Shown here: positions 59,087 to 64,000 of the stretch, one piece after another
How positions within the stretch are numbered: the stretch's first letter is position 1
Layout of the letters: each line of letters opens with the position of its first letter
Origin: SG8-39 sp041558415
Lineage (GTDB): Bacteria > Pseudomonadota > Gammaproteobacteria > Burkholderiales > SG8-39
Assembly (NCBI GenBank): GCA_041558415.1
Contig: JBFFEY010000003.1
Span: 89,631 to 153,630 of the forward strand
Reading direction: 5' to 3'
DNA length: 64,000 nucleotides
Made by a program: the position numbers and the translations under genes
The notes under the pieces: generated by a model
Told to the model about the DNA's origin: nothing
Database searches by the model: none
Seen by the model: only the letters and a program-made list of their open reading frames with translations

Positions 59087-59110
59087 AAACGCCCGCCCAC
59101 GCGGGCGTTT
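59087..59110. terminator. Bidirectional rho-independent terminator
   Basis: Perfect 10-bp stem AAACGCCCGC/GCGGGCGTTT (59087-59096 with 59101-59110), 4-base loop, with A and T ends on both strands. It serves tRNA-Asn and the convergent nuclease gene. Confidence 0.8.
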
Positions 59111-59132
59111 TCGCTTTCCGCGGGCGGTGCGG

Positions 59133-59681
59133 CTAGCGCTCGCGCCGGAATTCCCAGGGCGGCACGGGCTTTTTGTCCGCCCACAGCCCTCGACGGTTCT
59201 CGCGCGCGGTTTTCTCTTCCGCTTCGTAGCGCTTGCGATCTTCGGCGGACTGCTCGAGCGCATAGCGGCGATACCACCATGCCATGCCGCCGGAGATCTG
59301 CGCCAGACCGACCTCGACCGTGCGCTCGCAGCTGGCGCAGTCCGTGGGCCGCGCCCACACCTTGCACACCACGCTGGTACGGTGATCGAGCGCCGGGCAT
59401 TCCGCACGTACGTCGCCGGCCGAGACGAGCCGAGCCAGGTAGTCCCGTGCCTCCCGGCCATAGGGCTGCGCCGGCTCAGGGGCGTCGATGCCGGCAATGC
59501 GCACGCTTTGCCGCAGGTTGTCGGGACTGCGCACGAGGATCGTGTCGCCGTCGATCACGCGCAGTACGCCGCCGATGATGATGTCCGCGCGCACATCCGG
59601 CGCAAGTCCCGCGCACAGGCCCGCGAGCAACAGCAGGGCCGGTACCAGGCGCGGGCCAAGCGCATGACCATCGAACGGCAT
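59133..59681 (-). CDS. Secreted thermonuclease-family (SNase-like) protein
   Basis: Nuclease of 182 aa with a signal peptide (ALLLLAGLCAGLAPDVRA). The SNase core reads VLRVIDGDTILVR, then VRIAGIDAPEPAQPYGREARDYLARLV split at Y, and the conserved arginine-rich end ENRRGLWAD. The ATG at 59681 with AAGGA about 8 bases upstream is preferred to a TTG further out. Confidence 0.85.
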   Translation of the reverse strand: MPFDGHALGPRLVPALLLLAGLCAGLAPDVRADIIIGGVLRVIDGDTILVRSPDNLRQSVRIAGIDAPEPAQPYGREARDYLARLVSAGDVRAECPALDHRTSVVCKVWARPTDCASCERTVEVGLAQISGGMAWWYRRYALEQSAEDRKRYEAEEKTARENRRGLWADKKPVPPWEFRRER

Positions 59682-59863
59682 GGCCGAATCCTTGGCCACC
59701 GGCCGCAGTTTCGTCAACCGCCAGGGGGCTGCGGTGCCGCCGTCCGCAGGCTCGCCTGTCGCTCATTCGCGACGGGCTTTGGGCGCGGCCTCGTGGCGAT
59801 GGGTCGGCTCCGCGATTCAGGCTGGGAATCGTTTTCGGAACTGCCCAGCCTGAGCCGCCAGGT

Positions 59864-59882
59864 ATTGCAATTGTCGTGCAAT
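59864..59882. repeat. Palindromic operator-like site upstream of the response regulator
   Basis: ATTGCA (59864-59869) and TGCAAT (59877-59882) form an inverted repeat with a 7-base centre, about 93 bases before the response regulator ATG. The surrounding 59718-59974 spacer holds no gene. Confidence 0.35.
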
Positions 59883-59974
59883 AACAGGATGCTGCGATAA
59901 GGACGGTCGGCACAAAGACTGCTTTAATGCGCGGTTCAGAAGCCACCCCGCGGCGACTGTCTCAGAAACGAACA

Positions 59975-60787
59975 ATGACGCAAGCCGTCACAGACAATTT
60001 GCCAAATCCCGGGACCATTTACTTCCTCACCGATGCCGGTACTGATGCGCTGAGAAGCGCGGGGGCGGCGCTCGGCCGCCATCACCGGCGCGTGCTCTCG
60101 GTGATCCAGGGCGACACCCACATCGACGTGATCTGCGGCTGGCTGCGGCACTACACCAATCAGCAGCTGACGGAATGGCTCGGACAGCTCGAACGAATGG
60201 GCCTGCTCGGCACGCGGTCGGCCGACGCCTCGCATGACCTCGACTTCACGGTCGAGTTTCCGGTCGTCAGGCCGCTCGAAAACGTGCTCACCGAGACCGA
60301 GGTGATGCGCATCGATGCCGCCGCGCTGCAGGCTGGCGCCGCCCTCAAGTCGCGCGGCGCCTATCTCGCCGAAGATCGCCTGAAGAACCGCAAGCCGCTG
60401 GAAAAGCTGCCCGGCGAGATCACGGTGCTGATCGTCGAGGACGACCCCGATCAGGCGGCGCTCGCCGAGCGGCGCCTCGGGCTGGCCGGCTACAAGATCC
60501 GCATGGCCAGCACGCACCGCGGCTTCATCGACGATCTGCGCGCGCATGGTGTGCCCGACGTGGTCTTCCTTGATATCGAGTTGCCGGACGGCAACGGTTT
60601 CGACATCCTGATCTATATGCGCAGCCACCAGAGCCTGGCGCTGCTGCCGGTCATCATGCTGACCGCGAAGAATGCGCCCGAGGACATCCGCCAGGGATTG
60701 CTGCTCGGTGCAGACGGCTACATCCCGAAGCCCTACTCCAAGTCGCTGCTCTCCGACGCGCTGCGCCAGGTGCTGATGCACCACTAG
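59975..60787 (+). CDS. Response regulator with C-terminal receiver domain
   Basis: Protein of 270 aa. Residues about 15-80 look like a small winged-helix-type domain (HIDVICGWLRHYTNQQLTEWL). Residues about 148-270 are a complete receiver domain: acidic pair D156-D157, phospho-acceptor D200 in VVFLDIELPDG, T230 and K252 (PKPY). The receiver lies at the C-terminus, the reverse of the common order. There is no histidine kinase nearby. The stop overlaps the convergent nitronate monooxygenase-like gene by four bases. Confidence 0.85.
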   Translation: MTQAVTDNLPNPGTIYFLTDAGTDALRSAGAALGRHHRRVLSVIQGDTHIDVICGWLRHYTNQQLTEWLGQLERMGLLGTRSADASHDLDFTVEFPVVRPLENVLTETEVMRIDAAALQAGAALKSRGAYLAEDRLKNRKPLEKLPGEITVLIVEDDPDQAALAERRLGLAGYKIRMASTHRGFIDDLRAHGVPDVVFLDIELPDGNGFDILIYMRSHQSLALLPVIMLTAKNAPEDIRQGLLLGADGYIPKPYSKSLLSDALRQVLMHH

Positions 60788-61758
60788 GCGACGTGCATAC
60801 GCGCGAGGCGCTCGCCGATGATCGCTTCGGCCTCGGCCATGATGCGCTCGACCAATTGCTTGACGCTCGGCACGTCGTGGATCAGCCCCTGCACCATCCC
60901 CGCCGACCAGATGCCGAAATCGGTGTCGCCCCGCTCGAGTCCCTCGCGGCCGCGTGAGCCCTTCACCAGATCGCGAATCTCGTCGAAGGACGCACCGCCG
61001 CGCTCCATCTCAATCACCTTCTGACTGACGGCGTTCTTCGCCACCCGCGCCGTGTTGCGCATGCTGCGGAAGATCAGATCGGTGGCGCGCTCGTCGTTCG
61101 CCACCATCGCCTGCTTGAAGGCGTCGTGGATCGGCGCTTCGCGCGTTGCACAGAAGCGCGTGCCCATGTTGATGCCGTCGGCGCCCAGGGCGAGCGCCGC
61201 GACCAGGCCGCGGCCGTCGCCGAAGCCGCCGGAGGCGATCATCGGTATGCGGATCTTGTCGGCGGCGGCCGGAATCAAAATCAGCCCGGGGATGTCGTCC
61301 TCACCCGGGTGACCCGCGCACTCGAAGCCGTCAATCGAGATCGCGTCAACGCCCATCTTCTGCGCCGAGACGGCGTGGCGCACCGCGGTGCACTTGTGGA
61401 TCACCTTGATGCCGTGCGCCTTGAAGTCGTCGAGATGTTCCTGCGGCCGGTAACCGGCAGTCTCCACGATCTTGATGCCGGACTCGATGATGGCGCGGCG
61501 GTACTCGGCGTACGGCGGTGGCTTGATGCTCGGCAGAATCGTGAGGTTCACGCCGAAGGGCTGGTCGGTCATCTCGCGGCAACGCGCGATCTCCTGCGCC
61601 AGGGCCTCCGGTGTCGGCTGCGTCAGCGCGGTGAGGAATCCGAGCGCGCCGGCGTCGGCGACCGCGGCTACGAGTTCAGCCCGGCCCACCCACTGCATGC
61701 CGCCCTGCACGACGGGGTGCCGGATGCCGAAGGTTTCCGTGAAGCGGGTCTTGATCAT
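60784..61758 (-). CDS. Nitronate monooxygenase-like flavoprotein
   Basis: TIM-barrel FMN protein of 324 aa of the 2-nitropropane dioxygenase/FabK-like family. PVVQGGMQWVGRAELVAAV is the N-terminal FMN-site motif, ASGGFGDGRGLVAALALGAD the phosphate-binding loop, and FECAGHPGEDD a conserved loop with histidine. The family includes nitronate oxidisers and enoyl reductases, so the reaction is uncertain. It is 39 bases after the enoyl-CoA hydratase gene. Confidence 0.85.
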   Translation of the reverse strand: MIKTRFTETFGIRHPVVQGGMQWVGRAELVAAVADAGALGFLTALTQPTPEALAQEIARCREMTDQPFGVNLTILPSIKPPPYAEYRRAIIESGIKIVETAGYRPQEHLDDFKAHGIKVIHKCTAVRHAVSAQKMGVDAISIDGFECAGHPGEDDIPGLILIPAAADKIRIPMIASGGFGDGRGLVAALALGADGINMGTRFCATREAPIHDAFKQAMVANDERATDLIFRSMRNTARVAKNAVSQKVIEMERGGASFDEIRDLVKGSRGREGLERGDTDFGIWSAGMVQGLIHDVPSVKQLVERIMAEAEAIIGERLARMHVA

Positions 61759-61797
61759 GGCTTTCCTGGAGTTGAGACGACGAAAAACGGACGGGGG

Positions 61798-62619
61798 TCA
61801 GCCCTTGCTGGCGAACCGCGCCTCGCGCCAGGCCAGCGCCGCCTTCAGCCCCTGTGCTCGCGCGATGTCCATGAAGCGGCGCTTGTCGGGCGAGCCGTGT
61901 GATTCGATGGCGTGATCGATGTCGAGCGCGGTCTCCAGCGCTGCGCGCAGCCCCTGAATCTCATAACTGCGGTTTAGGGCCCGCTTCGTGTCGCGCACCA
62001 ATCCCGGATCGATAACGGCGATCTGTTGCGCGATGCGTCGCGCGCTCGCCAGATGCTCGCCCTCGGCGACCACACGGCTGACGATGCCCAGCGCCAGCGC
62101 CCGCTCTGCGCCGATCGTGTCGTCGCCCGTGAGGATGATGTCCTTCGCCGCCTTGGGCCCCACCACCCAGGGCAACAGCAGGGTGACAATGCCGGCGCCG
62201 AACTTGAGCTCCGGTTCGCCGAACACGGCATCGCCGGCGCAGATCGACAGATCACAGGCGAGCGCCATTTCGAAGGCACCCGCCATGCACGGGCCGTGGA
62301 TGGCGGCGATCGTGGGCTTGGGCGAATCCCAGAACCGCAGCGTGGTCGAGAAATCAAGATCCAGGATCTCGCGCCACAGCTCGGCCCCTTCGGGACGACG
62401 CTCCATCTGCTCCCTGAGGTCGAAGCCGGACGAAAATCCGCGCCCCGCGCCGTGCAGCACGATTACACGCACCGCCGGATCGCCTTCCAGCACGTCCAGC
62501 GCCGCGTTGATCTCCAGCAGCATCGCCTTGTTCAGGGCATTGATGCGCTCCGGGCGATGCAGCTCGAGCAGCGCCACCTGGTCCTGCACCGCCACGCGGA
62601 TCGTGTCGAAATCGTGCAT
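61798..62619 (-). CDS. Enoyl-CoA hydratase/isomerase family protein
   Basis: Crotonase-fold protein of 273 aa. The oxyanion-hole motifs are GRGFSSGFDL and HGPCMAGAFEMALACDLSI. The first catalytic Glu is not clear, while GEPELKFGAGIV carries an acidic residue at the second site. It may be a hydratase, isomerase or hydrolase. Together with the nitronate monooxygenase-like gene it forms a two-gene unit. Confidence 0.85.
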   Translation of the reverse strand: MHDFDTIRVAVQDQVALLELHRPERINALNKAMLLEINAALDVLEGDPAVRVIVLHGAGRGFSSGFDLREQMERRPEGAELWREILDLDFSTTLRFWDSPKPTIAAIHGPCMAGAFEMALACDLSICAGDAVFGEPELKFGAGIVTLLLPWVVGPKAAKDIILTGDDTIGAERALALGIVSRVVAEGEHLASARRIAQQIAVIDPGLVRDTKRALNRSYEIQGLRAALETALDIDHAIESHGSPDKRRFMDIARAQGLKAALAWREARFASKG

Positions 62620-62721
62620 GCGACGCCGCCTCCCTCGCCCGGCGCTTGGCCACAGACGCCAAGTGTGCCTGACTCGGCGTAGACTGCGGCACCCCGATTC
62701 GCAGGGCGCGTGGAGCCCGGC

Positions 62722-63711
62722 ATGAAGATCACCATCCTCGACGACACCTTCGATACGCTGCGCACGCTCGCGTGTTTCGAGAGGCTGGCGGACCACGAGG
62801 TGACGATCTGGAACGACCACCTGCAGGACGTCGACGCCCTCGCCGAGCGCCTGCGCGATGCCGAGGCTCTCGTCCTCATCCGCGAGCGCACCCAGATTCG
62901 CGCCCCGCTCATCGCGCGGCTCGACAAACTGCGGCTCATTAGCCAGCGCAGCGTCTACCCCCACATCGACATTGACGCCTGCACCGCGCGCGGCATCGTC
63001 GTGTCGTCGAGCCAGCACCCCGGCACGCCGTCCTATGCCGCCGCCGAACTGACCTGGGGCCTGGTGCTCGCGGCCATGCGCCAGATTCCGCAGCAGATGG
63101 CGGCGCTCAAGGCGGGCCGCTGGCAGATCGGCGTCGGACAGTCCCTGCGCGGCAAGACGCTCGGCATCTATGGCTACGGCCGCATCGGGGCCGCGGTCGC
63201 CGGCTACGGCAAGGCCTTCGGCATGAACGTGCTGGTCTGGGCCCGTCCCGCCTCGCTCGCGCGGGCACGGGCCGAGGGCCATACGACCGCCACGTGCAAG
63301 GACAGCCTTTTCGAGACCTGCGACGTGCTGTCGCTGCACATGCGCCTGGTCGACGCCACCCGCGGCATCGTCAGCGGCGAGGATCTGGCCCGCATGAAGC
63401 CGAGTGCGCTGCTGGTCAATACCAGCCGCGCCGCGCTGATTGCGCCCGGCGCCCTGGCCGCCGCCCTCCGCTCCGGCCGGCCGGGGATGGCGGCCGTCGA
63501 CGTCTACGAGGTCGAGCCGGTGCGCGACCCGGCGTTTGCGCTCTTCGCGCTCGACAACGTCGTTTGTACGCCGCATATTGGCTATGTGACGCGCGACGAG
63601 TACGAATTGCAGTTCACCGACATCTTCGACCAGATCCTGGCCTACGCCGCGGGCACGCCGATCAACGTCGTCAATCCCGACGCGCTGCGGCAAGGCGGTC
63701 AACGGCAATGA
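62722..63711 (+). CDS. D-2-hydroxyacid dehydrogenase family protein
   Basis: NAD-dependent dehydrogenase of 329 aa. The Rossmann motif GKTLGIYGYGRIGAAVAGYG, the arginine in LLVNTSRAALI and the histidine in VVCTPHIGYVTRDEYE are all present. The ATG of MKITILDD is used; a GTG four codons upstream is also open. The substrate could be a glycerate or a phosphoglycerate. The stop overlaps the following small gene by four bases (ATGA). Confidence 0.88.
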   Translation: MKITILDDTFDTLRTLACFERLADHEVTIWNDHLQDVDALAERLRDAEALVLIRERTQIRAPLIARLDKLRLISQRSVYPHIDIDACTARGIVVSSSQHPGTPSYAAAELTWGLVLAAMRQIPQQMAALKAGRWQIGVGQSLRGKTLGIYGYGRIGAAVAGYGKAFGMNVLVWARPASLARARAEGHTTATCKDSLFETCDVLSLHMRLVDATRGIVSGEDLARMKPSALLVNTSRAALIAPGALAAALRSGRPGMAAVDVYEVEPVRDPAFALFALDNVVCTPHIGYVTRDEYELQFTDIFDQILAYAAGTPINVVNPDALRQGGQRQ

Positions 63712-63965
63712 AGATCCGCGTCGAATGCTACGCCGGCTTCCGCGGCGAACAGGAGCCGCGCGCGTTCACGCTCGGCGAGCGGCGTTTCGAGGTCGTCGAG
63801 ATTCTCGACCGCTGGCTCGATCCTCGGCACCGCACCTTCAAGGTTTCAGTCGCGGACCAGCGCAAATTCCTGCTGCGGCAGGATACCGGCTCGGGCGAAT
63901 GGGAGCTCGCCGGCCTGGTCGGCGAGAAAGCCGCGCCGCCGCCGGGCAGCCGCACGCTGCACTGA
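63708..63965 (+). CDS. Small conserved-looking protein of unknown function
   Basis: Protein of 85 aa, not recognised. It starts KIRVECYAGFRGEQEPRAF and continues with a beta-rich, charged sequence (RRFEVVEILDRWLDPRHRTF, KFLLRQDTGSGEWELAGLV). No signal peptide or membrane segment is seen. It is translationally coupled to the hydroxyacid dehydrogenase gene. Confidence 0.6.
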   Translation: MKIRVECYAGFRGEQEPRAFTLGERRFEVVEILDRWLDPRHRTFKVSVADQRKFLLRQDTGSGEWELAGLVGEKAAPPPGSRTLH

Positions 63966-64000
63966 CGCCACCGACGCGCGTTTAGCCCTTGATGCACACC

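Noticed and set aside
63982..64000. Possible C-terminus of a minus-strand gene reading VCIKG and a TAA stop
   Set aside because: Only five codons are visible, too few to support a gene.

Overview
The window is a high-GC proteobacterial chromosome segment, most likely from a betaproteobacterium. The strongest argument is gene order. On the minus strand the block fabF-ygfX-rpoE-rseA-rseB-degP-glutaredoxin-lepA-lepB-DUF4845-rnc-era-recO-pdxJ-acpS-nagZ follows yceD-rpmF-plsX-fabH-fabD-fabG-acpP. The block uvrC-pgsA-tRNA(Gly, Cys, Leu) and the set mltG-tmk-holB point the same way. No phage genes, IS elements, integrases, rRNA operon or CRISPR array were seen.

Layout. 1-333: end of a BON-domain gene. 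345-5215 (minus): a complete branched-chain amino acid-type ABC operon, livK-livH-livM-livG-livF, with a strong hairpin between livK and livH. 5349-9968 (minus): a compact three-gene unit of class II aldolase/short-chain dehydrogenase fusion, mtnA and a BT1-family transporter, which looks like a 5'-methylthioadenosine/5'-deoxyadenosine salvage (DHAP-shunt-like) operon. 10011-16399: housekeeping and small conserved genes (GNAT, NRDE protein, DUF4936, ygfZ, mltG, tmk, holB, an ankyrin protein, DUF1178), with unusual AT-rich gene ends around holB and the ankyrin gene. 16479-22486: an accessory catabolic cluster, namely a NicX-like dioxygenase, an alpha/beta hydrolase, an acyl-CoA-dehydrogenase-fold protein, an acyl-CoA ligase, a halohydrin dehalogenase and a 2-keto-4-pentenoate hydratase-like protein. 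22510-22882: three tRNAs. 22922-44736: DNA repair, EF-P, cell-wall, translation, envelope-stress and fatty-acid genes. 44750-51305: sppA, a Rieske protein, a HAD phosphatase, rluC, the long-leader rne gene and a low-molecular-weight phosphatase. 51331-57477: uvrB and an aminotransferase, separated by a NitT/TauT-type ABC transporter. 57497-63965: an AsmA-like protein, tRNA-Asn, a nuclease, a response regulator, a nitronate monooxygenase-like protein, an enoyl-CoA hydratase, a 2-hydroxyacid dehydrogenase and a small unknown protein.

The most interesting points are: (1) a short-chain-dehydrogenase-fold protein at 21004-21672 that carries both exact sequence signatures of halohydrin dehalogenases, in a ring-cleavage/CoA-ligase cluster not known to me; (2) the aldolase-dehydrogenase/mtnA/BT1 operon; (3) an elongation factor P resembling the alphaproteobacterial type but with arginine instead of lysine at the tip residue; (4) extracytoplasmic-sigma-type promoters in front of both rpoE and degP; and (5) a roughly 345-nt leader on rne. 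All calls come from reading the sequence; no database search was run.
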